Positions 23,820 through 32,133 of a stretch of 34,856 nucleotides of DNA are shown here, in pieces. Positions within the stretch are counted from its first letter, which is position 1. Each line of letters starts with the position of its first letter. The notes beneath the pieces were generated by a model. That model saw nothing but the letters and a program-made list of their open reading frames with translations. It ran no database searches and was not told the DNA's origin. A program made the position numbers and the translations under genes. The DNA lies in the NCBI GenBank assembly GCA_011390335.1, contig JAABSO010000041.1, positions 327-35,182 on the forward strand. Reading direction: 5' to 3'. Origin of the DNA: Desulfotignum sp. Lineage in GTDB: Bacteria > Desulfobacterota > Desulfobacteria > Desulfobacterales > Desulfobacteraceae.

Positions 23820-24456
23820 TATAAATACTATATCTGTTGTCTTTCTGGTATCCCTTGTTTCAATGACCGTCATCTGTTCCGGATGTCCCGGACCGCAGAA
23901 AGATAAGGGAACAAACCTGAAAATCCCCAGAGGATATGTGGCACAGCTTGACATCCAGATAGAGGACCGTTTGCTGGGCTTCGGTCCCTTTGTGGGATAT
24001 TATTTCAAGCCGGAAAATCCAAAGGACCTGACCCGGCTTTCTTTTGTCTGTTATAATGAAGATTTCTTTTACACCCGTGACCTGCCGGAAAACACCCTTT
24101 TGTTTGAAGGGGATGCGGTGTTGACCCAGCTCACAGACACTGGCTTTGTGGTGCCGACTCAGAACCGGATCAATCCGGTATTTTTTGAAGATGCACCCGG
24201 AAAATGGTTGAATAACCGCCCCCGGCCCCAGGATGAATACCTTCACTTTCATTCCTGTTATGATGGCTTGGGCCCTGTACTTGCAGGATATTGGTTCCGA
24301 CATGAAGGAAAAGCTTCCTTTACCTACGACATGGGCGGCCGCATGAATCCGGACAGTCCCCTTTACCACGAGGTCCACCCCGGTATTGACAAGCAGTTTG
24401 CAAAAATTATGGAATTTGATGCAGGCCCGGACCCGAAACACAGCTCGAAACAGTAA
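23800..24456 (+). CDS. Putative lipoprotein of unknown function
   Basis: A 218-residue protein beginning with a basic segment, a hydrophobic stretch (ISVVFLVSLVSMTVI) and CSGC-P, which resembles a lipobox with the lipidated Cys at about residue 29. The mature part is unrecognised: aromatic- and Pro-rich, with a conserved-looking EYLHFHSCYDGLGPVLAGYWFRHEGKASFTYDMGG section holding several His and one Cys that could bind metal. It overlaps the end of the second YeeE gene and is followed 24 bases later by the copper ATPase, so it is in the same operon. Domain identity is unknown. Confidence 0.75.
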   Translation: MTVRHNNINTISVVFLVSLVSMTVICSGCPGPQKDKGTNLKIPRGYVAQLDIQIEDRLLGFGPFVGYYFKPENPKDLTRLSFVCYNEDFFYTRDLPENTLLFEGDAVLTQLTDTGFVVPTQNRINPVFFEDAPGKWLNNRPRPQDEYLHFHSCYDGLGPVLAGYWFRHEGKASFTYDMGGRMNPDSPLYHEVHPGIDKQFAKIMEFDAGPDPKHSSKQ

Positions 24457-24480
24457 ACGCAACCAGGAAAGGCGTATACC

Positions 24481-26568
24481 ATGGACAAAAATTCTCATGA
24501 CAGCAACCATGACAGCAACAACGAGGACCAGGAAAACAACAACCAGGACCACGAAAATGGTCACCAGAACCATGACAACAGCAACCACCAGGACCACGAC
24601 CATTCTGATCACCATGCACATATGGTAGCTGACTTCAGGCGCAGGTTCTGGGTTTCATTCATTCTGGGAATTCCCGTTGTACTGCTGTCTCCCATGATCC
24701 AGCAATTTATGGGCGTAAGCGGCCAATGGGACTTTGCAGGTGATGCCTATATCCAGTTCGGATTTTCTACCATTGTCTTTTTCTATGGCGGATGGCCGTT
24801 TTTAAAGGGTCTTTTTGACGAACTCACCCAAAAGAATCCGGGCATGATGACCCTGATAGGCCTTGCCATTATTGTTGCATATACCTACAGTTCCGCCGTG
24901 GTATTCGGCCTTGAGGGAAAAGTGTTTTTCTGGGAGCTTGCCACCCTCATCATCATCATGCTTTTAGGGCACTGGATGGAAATGCGCTCGGTAATGGGTG
25001 CGTCCGGTGCTTTGGAGGAACTGGTCAAACTGATGCCGTCAACGGCCCTTCGCATCACCAAAGACGGTGGAACTGAAGAGGTCAAGGTATCACAACTTAA
25101 AAAAGGGGACAAGGTAGCTGTCAAACCCGGTGAAAAAATACCCACCGACGGCGTCATAGCAGATGGGCGGACCAGCATTGACGAATCCATGGTTACCGGT
25201 GAAAGCAGGCAGGTGGAAAAGACCACCGGCGATGAGGTCATCGGCGGCAGCATCAACGGTGATTCCGCCATTGAGGTGGAAATACAAAAAACAGGTGACG
25301 ACACCTATCTTTCCCAGGTTGTCGACATGGTGAAAAAAGCACAGGAATCCAAATCAAAGGCCCAGAACACGGCGGACCGTGCCGCTTTCTGGCTCACCAT
25401 CATCGCCCTGACTGCCGGCGGCATCACTCTGGGGGCATGGCTTGGGGCAGGCAGAGAATTTGTTTTTTCCTTAGAACGGATGGTCACGGTAATGGTGATT
25501 ACCTGTCCCCACGCCCTGGGCCTGGCCGTACCCCTGGTGGTGGCGGTATCAACCGCCATGGCGGCTAAAAAAGGACTGCTCATCAGGGACCGGACCGCTT
25601 TTGAACGAGCAAAAAACCTTGATGTGGTGGTGTTTGACAAAACCGGCACTTTAACCCAGGGCAATTTCGGGGTTTCGGACATTATCGGTTTTGACAATAT
25701 TTCTGATGACGACATTCTATCGCTTGCAGCCGGACTGGAAAGCCGGTCTGAGCATTCCATTGCCAAAGGTATTGTTGCGGCGGCAAAAGACCGCAATATA
25801 GATATCCCTGACCCTGAAAATTTTGAAGCTATTCCGGGAAAAGGTGCCAAAGCAGAAGTGGCAGGCAAAAAAATAAAAGTGGTCAGCCCGGGGTTTTTAA
25901 AGGAAAATGATATTGCTGTGGAAAAAAGCTTTCAGGACAAATTGGATCAGCTGGCAGATGAAGGCAAGACCCTGGTTTATCTCCTGAAAGATGATCAGAT
26001 CAAAGCAGCGCTGGCTTTGGAGGATATAATTCGCGAATCGGCAAAAAAAGCCGTGTCGGGATTACAGGAGATGGGCATCAAGGTAATGATGCTCACAGGC
26101 GATTCTGCCGCAGTGGCAAAAACCGTTGCAGACCAGCTGAACCTGGATGATTACATGGCGGAAATTCTGCCTGATGAAAAGTCGGACCAGATAAAAAAGA
26201 TCAGGCAGGAAAATAAGCGTGTGGCCATGGTGGGAGACGGGGTAAACGATGCCCCTGCCCTGGCTGAAGCTGATGTGGGCATTGCCATCGGCGCAGGCAC
26301 GGATGTGGCCATGGAAGCAGCCGATATCGTGCTGGTGCACTCTGATCCCCGGGATGTCACTGCAGTGATTAAACTGTCTCGCGCAACCTACCGGAAAATG
26401 GTGCAGAATCTCTGGTGGGCAGTCGGTTACAATGCCATTGCCATTCCCCTGGCAGCAGGGGTTTTATACCCGTTTTATCAGTTTTTGCTGCCGCCGGCGG
26501 CAGGTGCTGTTGTGATGTCCCTTTCCACGGTCATTGTGGCAGTTAATGCCAAACTTTTATCCACATGA
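24481..26568 (+). CDS. copB: P1B-type copper-exporting ATPase, CopB (CPH) type
   Basis: A 695-residue P-type ATPase. The first 48 residues form a His/Asn/Asp-rich tail (repeats of HDSN, DHEN and HDH) likely to bind metal, replacing the usual CXXC heavy-metal domain. Eight membrane helices follow the P1B plan. The metal-transport motif is Cys342-Pro-His344 (ITCPHALGLAVPL), the mark of the P1B-3 (CopB) group rather than the CPC of CopA. The phosphorylation site is DKTGTLT with Asp386; the actuator has VTGES; the hinge is MVGDGVNDAPALAEADVGIAIG. The C-terminal YNAIAIPLAAG and MSLSTVIVAVNA supply further ligand residues. Family members export Cu(II) or Cu(I). A strong AGGAAAGG site precedes the ATG. 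It sits in a sulfur-transport operon rather than beside copA/copB. Confidence 0.95.
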   Translation: MDKNSHDSNHDSNNEDQENNNQDHENGHQNHDNSNHQDHDHSDHHAHMVADFRRRFWVSFILGIPVVLLSPMIQQFMGVSGQWDFAGDAYIQFGFSTIVFFYGGWPFLKGLFDELTQKNPGMMTLIGLAIIVAYTYSSAVVFGLEGKVFFWELATLIIIMLLGHWMEMRSVMGASGALEELVKLMPSTALRITKDGGTEEVKVSQLKKGDKVAVKPGEKIPTDGVIADGRTSIDESMVTGESRQVEKTTGDEVIGGSINGDSAIEVEIQKTGDDTYLSQVVDMVKKAQESKSKAQNTADRAAFWLTIIALTAGGITLGAWLGAGREFVFSLERMVTVMVITCPHALGLAVPLVVAVSTAMAAKKGLLIRDRTAFERAKNLDVVVFDKTGTLTQGNFGVSDIIGFDNISDDDILSLAAGLESRSEHSIAKGIVAAAKDRNIDIPDPENFEAIPGKGAKAEVAGKKIKVVSPGFLKENDIAVEKSFQDKLDQLADEGKTLVYLLKDDQIKAALALEDIIRESAKKAVSGLQEMGIKVMMLTGDSAAVAKTVADQLNLDDYMAEILPDEKSDQIKKIRQENKRVAMVGDGVNDAPALAEADVGIAIGAGTDVAMEAADIVLVHSDPRDVTAVIKLSRATYRKMVQNLWWAVGYNAIAIPLAAGVLYPFYQFLLPPAAGAVVMSLSTVIVAVNAKLLST

Positions 26569-26631
26569 TCCAAAACTGCTTTTTAAGTATAATGGATAAA
26601 AAAAAACAACACCACAAAAAAGGAAATATGT

Positions 26632-27399
26632 ATGCTGCAACTACAAAATGTTACATTCCAGGTCCCTGCTTTGGATACAGGCGAACAGGAACCGCCGGCC
26701 GAGCAGACAATTATCAATGATGTGAGTTTTACGTTTGAACCAGGGGGATTTTATGCCATCACCGGCCCCAATGGATCAGGCAAGACGACCCTTGCCAAAT
26801 TGATCATGGGCATCAATGCACTCACAAGCGGAAAAATCATGTTTAACGGTACAGATATCAGCAGTCTTCCCATAAATGAACGGTCCAACGCCGGCATTGT
26901 TTATGGATTTCAACATCCGGCTCGGTTCAAGGGGACAACCTTCCGGGACCTGTTATCCATTTCTCTGGGATCTGATGATGAAGAAAAACTGGTGAATATC
27001 ATTTCCAGGGTCGGGGTCTGTTCCATGGATTTTTTAGACAAACCAGTGGACAGCAAACTGTCCGGAGGAGAGATCAAAAAAATCGAACTGGCCACCGTGA
27101 TTGCCAGAAATCCAAAGGTGGCTATTTATGATGAACCTGACACCGGCATCGATCTTTGGACCATCGGTCCCATGGTGGATCTGCTCAAACGCGAACAAAA
27201 AGAAAACAACACCACGACCATTGTGGTCAGTCACAATAAAACCTTTCTGGAAGCTGCCGATACCCTGCTTTTGATCAAAAAGGGAAAAATCGCCTATACC
27301 GGCGATCTGGCAGGTGCCATGCCCATGCTGGATGATTTAAGTGTCTGTACGTTTGATGAATTATGCCAAGGAGAAGATGATGCTCAATGCTATCGATAA
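26632..27399 (+). CDS. sufC: SufC-type ABC ATPase
   Basis: A 255-residue ATPase of the Fe-S cluster assembly class. Walker A GPNGSGKTTL, Q-loop (VYGFQHP), signature LSGGEIKKIEL, Walker B VAIYDEPDTGID and switch VVSHN are all visible. The SSDSE-like and LSGGE-kk pattern plus the downstream SufB-like partner place it in the SufC/SmsC family. It powers conformational changes in the SufB-type scaffold. A TATAAT hexamer at 26588-26593 hints at its own promoter, and AGGAAA lies before the ATG. The last 20 bases overlap the next gene. Confidence 0.9.
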   Translation: MLQLQNVTFQVPALDTGEQEPPAEQTIINDVSFTFEPGGFYAITGPNGSGKTTLAKLIMGINALTSGKIMFNGTDISSLPINERSNAGIVYGFQHPARFKGTTFRDLLSISLGSDDEEKLVNIISRVGVCSMDFLDKPVDSKLSGGEIKKIELATVIARNPKVAIYDEPDTGIDLWTIGPMVDLLKREQKENNTTTIVVSHNKTFLEAADTLLLIKKGKIAYTGDLAGAMPMLDDLSVCTFDELCQGEDDAQCYR

Positions 27400-28300
27400 A
27401 AAAGTGTTAAAAGAGGTCGCTGATCTGGAAGGTATCCCCAAAGGGGCCTACAATATCCGGAAAAACGGAAAACTGGAAGGCCGGGAGGTTTCCGCCAACA
27501 TCAATATCGAAACCAATGAAAAAGGTGACGGCATTATCATTGATATCAAGCCTGGCACGGTGAATGAATCGGTTCATATCCCGGTAATTTTATCCCAGGC
27601 AGGCCTGCATGATGTGGTGTATAATACCTTTATTATCGGGGAGGGATCTGATGTCACCATTGTTGCCGGATGTGGTATTCACTGCGGCGGTGATGCATCT
27701 GAAGGCCATTCCGGCATCCATGAATTTCACATCAAGGCCGGTGCAAAGGTCAAATATGTTGAAAAGCATATTGCCATTGGCGAGGGCAGCGGCAAACGTA
27801 TTTTAAATCCCACAACAAAGGTGTTTATGGAGGAAAATGCCCAGGCACAGATGGAACTGACCCAGCTGGGGGGCGTGGATGAAGCAAAACGCGTCAATGA
27901 GGCAACTATCGGTGCCGGCAGTGTGCTGCTGATCACGGAACGGGTAATGACCGAAAAAGAACAGTCTGCAGAATCAAAAAATGAGATCACCCTGGCAGGA
28001 ACAGACAGCAAAACCAATATTGTTTCCCGCTCTGTAATAAAAGGAAGCTCCTCCCAGGATTTTTATGTCAACCTGACGGCAAAAGCCCGATGTTACGGCC
28101 ATATTGAATGCGACGCCATTATCATGGACAACGGTATCAACCAGACCATACCGGCTCTGCGGGCCCTGCACCCGGATGCGGAGCTGACCCATGAAGCCTC
28201 CATTGGCAAAATCGCCAATGACCAGTTAATGAAGCTCATGAGTCTCGGCCTCGATTATGACCAAGCCGTCAACCGCATCATACAGGGCTTTTTACGCTGA
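27380..28300 (+). CDS. Short SufB/SufD-type Fe-S scaffold (SmsB-like)
   Basis: A 306-residue protein, far shorter than E. coli SufB (about 495), composed mainly of the beta-helix core and the C-terminal HEASIGKI segment (THEASIGKIANDQLMKLMSLGLDYDQAVNRIIQGFLR) that carries the conserved Glu of SufB. It also has a Cys/His loop (AGCGIHCGGDA). Together with the adjacent SufC it matches the two-gene minimal SUF-type systems of anaerobes and archaea (SmsCB), which lack SufD, SufS, SufU and SufE. I prefer the ATG at 27380 over 27377, because AAGGAG is six bases away. Confidence 0.87.
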   Translation: MLNAIDKKVLKEVADLEGIPKGAYNIRKNGKLEGREVSANINIETNEKGDGIIIDIKPGTVNESVHIPVILSQAGLHDVVYNTFIIGEGSDVTIVAGCGIHCGGDASEGHSGIHEFHIKAGAKVKYVEKHIAIGEGSGKRILNPTTKVFMEENAQAQMELTQLGGVDEAKRVNEATIGAGSVLLITERVMTEKEQSAESKNEITLAGTDSKTNIVSRSVIKGSSSQDFYVNLTAKARCYGHIECDAIIMDNGINQTIPALRALHPDAELTHEASIGKIANDQLMKLMSLGLDYDQAVNRIIQGFLR

Positions 28301-28337
28301 TCCGGCAAACTGGCTGTTCCCGCAAACCGGCTGTGCC

Positions 28338-28392
28338 CCCGGGTGGTACTGCCTGTCAGCGTATTTACGGATTCGCGACAGGCGGCACCCCC
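28338..28392. repeat. Imperfect hairpin between convergent sufB-like and hcp genes
   Basis: GGGTG (28341-28345) and GCCTGTC (28351-28357) pair with GACAGGC (28377-28383) and CACCC (28386-28390), enclosing an internal loop and a 19-base apical loop. No T-run follows, but its location between converging genes suggests a bidirectional end-of-transcript structure. Just before it, GCAAAC-GGCTGT occurs twice (28305-28317 and 28322-28334). Confidence 0.4.
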
Positions 28393-28412
28393 GGTCAGAC
28401 GCTCAGCGCGGT

Positions 28413-30041
28413 TTATCCCAGGATTTCTCTGATATCTTCGTCCGGTGTTTTTATGGGCATGATATTAAATTTTTCCACCAGAAAATTCAGTATGTTGGGT
28501 GTGATAAACGCCGGAAGGCTTGGTCCCAGGCGGATATCTTGAATCCCCAGATACAAAAGCACCAGAAGAATACAGACCGCTTTCTGCTCATACCAGGATA
28601 AAACCATGGACAAGGGAAGGTCATTGACATTCGTATCCAGTGCCTTGGAAAGAGCCAGTGCAATCTGGACAGCGGAATAGGCATCATTACATTGACCCAC
28701 ATCCAGAAGACGCGGTATTCCGTCAATATCACCAAGATCTTTGTCAAAGAAGCGATATTTCCCGCAGGCAAGGGTCATAACAATGCAGTCTTTTGGTAAT
28801 TTTTCCACAAACTCGGTATAATAATTACGTCCGGGTTTGGCACCATCACAACCGGCAACCAGGAAAAAATGGCGGATCTTTCCAGCCTTGACAGAGGCAA
28901 GTATATCATCGGCTTTATCGAGAATGGCATTTCTGGCAAACCCTACCATGACTGCGCCCTTGTCGGCATCATTTTCAAACCCGGGAAGTGCCAGTGCCCG
29001 GTCGATCGCCGGCTGAAAATCGGTGTCGGGGATATGGGGTATCCCCGGCCATCCCACCATACCGGATGTAAACAGGTTATCCTGGTAGGTTTTCTGGGGC
29101 CGCTGGAGACAATTGGTGGTCATCAGGATTGCGCCGGGAAAATCAGGAAATTCTTTGGTCTGGTTCTGCCATGCCGTGCCGAAATGTCCGTAAAAATGGT
29201 CATATTCTTTTAGTTTTGGATACCCGTGGAGACTGAGCATCTCACCATGGGTATAGACAAAAATTTTCTTGCCTCGGGTCTGTTTGAGCAGTTCTTCAAG
29301 ATCTTTGAGATCGTGACCGGATACGAGAATGGCCTTGCCTTTTTTATGCCCCAGGGGGACCTTTGTGGGTATCGGATGTCCGTATGTTTCTGTATTGCCT
29401 GCATCCAATAATTCCATGGCCCGGTATCCCGCCTTGCCGCAGTCAAGGGTCAGTCTTACCCAGTCGTCCAGATTCAGTCCTGTCTGCTGGATGGCAGCCA
29501 GCCCCTTGAATATAAAATGGTATACATCATCATCTTCATGTCCCAGAATCCGGGCATGGTCTGCATAGGCGGCCACCCCCTTAATGCCGAACAACACCGT
29601 ATGTTTTAATGACAGAATATCTGAATTGTCCGCCGGGTATGAAAACAATCCCACGGAAGCTGCCTGGCCCAGCAGTTCATCTAAGGTGGCTGCCGGTTCA
29701 AATGTGGCGGGACCTTCTTCCAGCCGCAAGTCATAGCTGCTGTTTTCCAGTTCTTTCTTAATCTCTTCCCGCAACGCAACAGCCTGCTGGATAAGGTCCA
29801 CAAACCGCTGGGGATCAAAATCCACATTGGTTAAGGTTGAAAAGGCGGCTTTAACGGTAAACTTCCCATATCGCCGTTCCTGTATGCCGAACCTGATGCC
29901 TTCAAGCACCACCTGTGAGAGCCCCATGAGGCTGTATAGAAGCAGGTCCTGCAGATCAGCCACTTCCGGTTTTTTTCCGCAGACACCCAGAACATCACAC
30001 CCTGTTCCCTTGGCCGTCTGCTCGCATTGGTAGCAAAACAT
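28413..30041 (-). CDS. hcp: Hybrid-cluster protein (hydroxylamine/NO reductase, class I)
   Basis: A 542-residue Hcp. The N-terminal cysteine pattern Cys3-X2-Cys6-X8-Cys15-X5-Cys21 (MFCYQCEQTAKGTGC) is that of class I proteins of strict anaerobes, which hold a [4Fe-4S] cluster. Hybrid-cluster ligand segments are all visible: VSGHD, THGEM (Glu), TTNCLQ, VAGCDGAKPG, ACGKYRF and GQCNDAYS. It detoxifies NO to N2O or reduces hydroxylamine, in the cytoplasm. The start is fixed by AAGGAG eight bases before the ATG; longer in-frame starts lack support. It sits downstream of a strong hairpin and the dfx gene. Confidence 0.95.
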   Translation of the reverse strand: MFCYQCEQTAKGTGCDVLGVCGKKPEVADLQDLLLYSLMGLSQVVLEGIRFGIQERRYGKFTVKAAFSTLTNVDFDPQRFVDLIQQAVALREEIKKELENSSYDLRLEEGPATFEPAATLDELLGQAASVGLFSYPADNSDILSLKHTVLFGIKGVAAYADHARILGHEDDDVYHFIFKGLAAIQQTGLNLDDWVRLTLDCGKAGYRAMELLDAGNTETYGHPIPTKVPLGHKKGKAILVSGHDLKDLEELLKQTRGKKIFVYTHGEMLSLHGYPKLKEYDHFYGHFGTAWQNQTKEFPDFPGAILMTTNCLQRPQKTYQDNLFTSGMVGWPGIPHIPDTDFQPAIDRALALPGFENDADKGAVMVGFARNAILDKADDILASVKAGKIRHFFLVAGCDGAKPGRNYYTEFVEKLPKDCIVMTLACGKYRFFDKDLGDIDGIPRLLDVGQCNDAYSAVQIALALSKALDTNVNDLPLSMVLSWYEQKAVCILLVLLYLGIQDIRLGPSLPAFITPNILNFLVEKFNIMPIKTPDEDIREILG

Positions 30042-30061
30042 ACTTCTCCTTATGGAACTAC

Positions 30062-30092
30062 GGCGGCCGGATATGGATAGAATCCGGCCGCC
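30062..30092 (-). promoter_or_regulatory. Strong hairpin in the hcp leader
   Basis: GGCGGCCGGAT (30062-30072) and ATCCGGCCGCC (30082-30092) form a perfect 11-bp GC-rich stem with a nine-base loop, 20 bases upstream of the hcp ATG. There is no T-run, so it is not a typical terminator. It may stabilise the hcp message or attenuate read-through. Confidence 0.7.
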
Positions 30093-30108
30093 ATTGCTTG
30101 CTAGGACA

Positions 30109-30414
30109 TTAGGAACATTTTTCCCCATCCTCTGATCTATTCTTATCATAGGTGTGGGCATCAGAGGTATCTATGGACATTTTATCCATGGTCTCCTGGC
30201 GTTCTTTTTTTCTTTCCTCGACAAGATCTTCACCATCCTGACTTTTCTTTTTTTCGTCTGTCATGGCATTCACCTCCCTTTTCTGGTTTTTGGTTCCTGC
30301 TCTTCCATCATCACAGGCATCTTCGCCCGCTTCATTGGGTCTTGCATGCTCGGCAAATTCAGGGGCCTGTGTGCAGACATCCAGTTCATCATTTTCTTTT
30401 TTTTTATCTGTCAT
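30109..30414 (-). CDS. Highly acidic, disordered small protein with two possible starts
   Basis: A 101-residue, Lys/Glu/Asp-rich hydrophilic protein with no recognisable domain. Two halves start alike: MTDKKKENDELDV (residue 1) and MTDEKKKSQDGEDL (residue 51). The internal ATG at 30264 is preceded by GGGAGGTG, stronger than the AGGGTG ahead of the first ATG, so a 51-residue protein may be made alone or as well. Three Cys occur (in DVCTQ, DACDD and EKCS at the end). It sits between dfx and hcp on the same strand, which suggests a stress-related role. Function unknown. Confidence 0.55.
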   Translation of the reverse strand: MTDKKKENDELDVCTQAPEFAEHARPNEAGEDACDDGRAGTKNQKREVNAMTDEKKKSQDGEDLVEERKKERQETMDKMSIDTSDAHTYDKNRSEDGEKCS

Positions 30415-30480
30415 AAAACACCCTGGTTTCGCGGCAACAAATTATGCCGCCCTTTTCCATGGATATGGCCGTTCCGGTGA

Positions 30481-30858
30481 TCACGATTTCCACAACCCAT
30501 GGACATTACAATATTCGCGGGCTGTAACCTTCTGATTTTTGGTAGCAAAGAAAGTTTCCGGGGCCTGGCCGGGTTTTAGAAAATGGCGGCAGGAATCATC
30601 ACCATCAACAATTTCGATCCATTCAATATAATGTTTTTCTTCCATGGGATGTGGATTGCTCCCGACTTTAACGTTTACCCCGCCGTCTGCTGCCTCAATA
30701 ACAGGAACATGTTTTTCTTTGCCTTCCTCTGCGGCGGATTTTTCCTCAAAAAGCTTCATGTTCTCCCCACAGCATACCAAATCGCCTTCCCCGCCATTAA
30801 GGACTTCAATGATGTTTCCGCATGCTTCGCATTTATAAACCTGTTTTCTTTGTGCCAT
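30481..30858 (-). CDS. dfx: Desulfoferrodoxin (superoxide reductase)
   Basis: A 125-residue class I (2Fe) superoxide reductase. The N-terminal desulforedoxin centre uses Cys10, Cys13, Cys29 and Cys30 (CEAC and VCCG). The catalytic mononuclear centre uses His50, His70, His76, Cys117 and His120 (KHVPVI, NPHPMEEKHYIEWI, YCNVHGLW). Conserved Glu is present in the HPMEEKHY loop; the Lys of the usual EKHYI pair is also present. It reduces superoxide to peroxide in the cytoplasm, a hallmark of sulfate reducers. GAGGAG precedes the ATG. Its leader contains three GGTTA(C) repeats (30888, 30898, 30904). Confidence 0.97.
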   Translation of the reverse strand: MAQRKQVYKCEACGNIIEVLNGGEGDLVCCGENMKLFEEKSAAEEGKEKHVPVIEAADGGVNVKVGSNPHPMEEKHYIEWIEIVDGDDSCRHFLKPGQAPETFFATKNQKVTAREYCNVHGLWKS

Positions 30859-31140
30859 GTGACTGTCTCCTCATTGTAAAGTTTTTGGGTTACTTTTGGT
30901 TACGGTTATTTTGAGATAGCATCTTATTTCATCTCATCAACCGTTTGCCTGTTAATACTTTTTTATAATCAAACAGAAAAGGTTTGAAAACAATAGGTAG
31001 AAACATGTACTTTACCATGATCTTCCATTTATGTTTTCCTCGGATGTATGTCAGCCATGCTTTTAAGACAAGGCGAATCGCCGCTGGAAATATTGGGACT
31101 GCTGCAGAAAATGGAAAGATGGGCGAATTTTCACCGTCGC

Positions 31141-32133
31141 TTATTCAATTTTTTTCCCCGCGGTTTTTTCAATCCGGTCCATTATCCAGCCGGCAAGAAA
31201 TTTTTGGGCTGCAGTGCCGGTATCCTTTCGGATCAGGTGAAGGGACAGTTCTGCCCGGGCCATGGTTTTGTGACCGCCTGCGGAACCGTATTTGGAAAAT
31301 GCTTCTTTAGCGGTATTGCCCGCCCCTTTGCGAAGGCCGTCATTTCTAAGAATAATAATCAGTTTGCGCGCCATTACCCCGGAAACAATGGACCAGTTGA
31401 CCCCGGCAATGGACAAAAAAAAGTCCGCCACCACCACCAGTTCATCCGGCTTGGAAATTGTTCCGGCATGGTAAAAAACCCGGTTGTTCACTTTCTGCCT
31501 TTTTTTGATGGCATTTCCCAGAAAATCCAGGTCTTCGTCTGTGAAAAACGCCCGCTCCACCTTGGTGACGATATTGTTGTCGGCAAATTTATACAGATAC
31601 TGAAACGCCCGGATATCCTTGATGGTGGCCTGGCGGGTGAAGTCTGCGGTATCGGTTTTAATGCCCATCATCAGCGCAGCTGCCAGTTTGGGGGATGGCT
31701 TGATCTTCCAGGATTTTAAGTATTCGCAAAGTATGGTGGAACAGGCCCCGTAACCGGGTCTGATATCTGTATAGGCTGCATCAGCAGAGGACACCGGATG
31801 GTGATCGATAATGGCGGTGTAGGTGTTGCCGGAAAATGCTGCATTATGGTCCGGCTGGGAGTCCACAATGATGAAATTGTCAAACTGGGTCTTGTCCAGT
31901 TCGGCAAGATCCACCAGTCCGGATTCTACGAGCTGGATCAATGTCAGGTTGTCCGGCCGGCTGATGCGGTTGAAATGGGCTATGGCCACTTCTGACACCC
32001 TGCGCCACAACAGGCGCTTGACCGCCATGGCAGAGGCAATGGCATCCGGATCTGCATTGATGATCACCAGTACTTTTGCATTGGTTTTGAACTGCTTGAA
32101 AAACCGTTTGATATTTTCCCTGTTGCTGCTCAT
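31141..32133 (-). CDS. DHH-family phosphoesterase (NrnA-like)
   Basis: A 330-residue DHH/DHHA1 phosphoesterase. Motif I is NADPDAIASAMA (Asp28, Asp30), motif II VDSQPDHN (Asp91), motif III IIDHHPV (Asp110-His111-His112) and motif IV MGIKTDTADF. The DHHA1 domain near the C-terminus has GSAGGHKTMARAE. Family members cleave short oligoribonucleotides, pAp or cyclic dinucleotide products (NrnA/GdpP-related). The ATG at 32133 overlaps the stop of the upstream membrane-protein gene as ATGA, showing tight coupling. Confidence 0.92.
   Translation of the reverse strand: MSSNRENIKRFFKQFKTNAKVLVIINADPDAIASAMAVKRLLWRRVSEVAIAHFNRISRPDNLTLIQLVESGLVDLAELDKTQFDNFIIVDSQPDHNAAFSGNTYTAIIDHHPVSSADAAYTDIRPGYGACSTILCEYLKSWKIKPSPKLAAALMMGIKTDTADFTRQATIKDIRAFQYLYKFADNNIVTKVERAFFTDEDLDFLGNAIKKRQKVNNRVFYHAGTISKPDELVVVADFFLSIAGVNWSIVSGVMARKLIIILRNDGLRKGAGNTAKEAFSKYGSAGGHKTMARAELSLHLIRKDTGTAAQKFLAGWIMDRIEKTAGKKIE

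Noticed and set aside
23860..24621. Minus-strand frame with a Val/Met-rich hydrophobic start
   Set aside because: The apparent membrane segment is the reverse complement of the Asp/Asn/His codons of the ATPase tail; not a real gene.
31048..31719. Plus-strand frame of about 220 codons opposite the DHH gene
   Set aside because: Antisense to DHH and DHHA1 motifs, no start signal.
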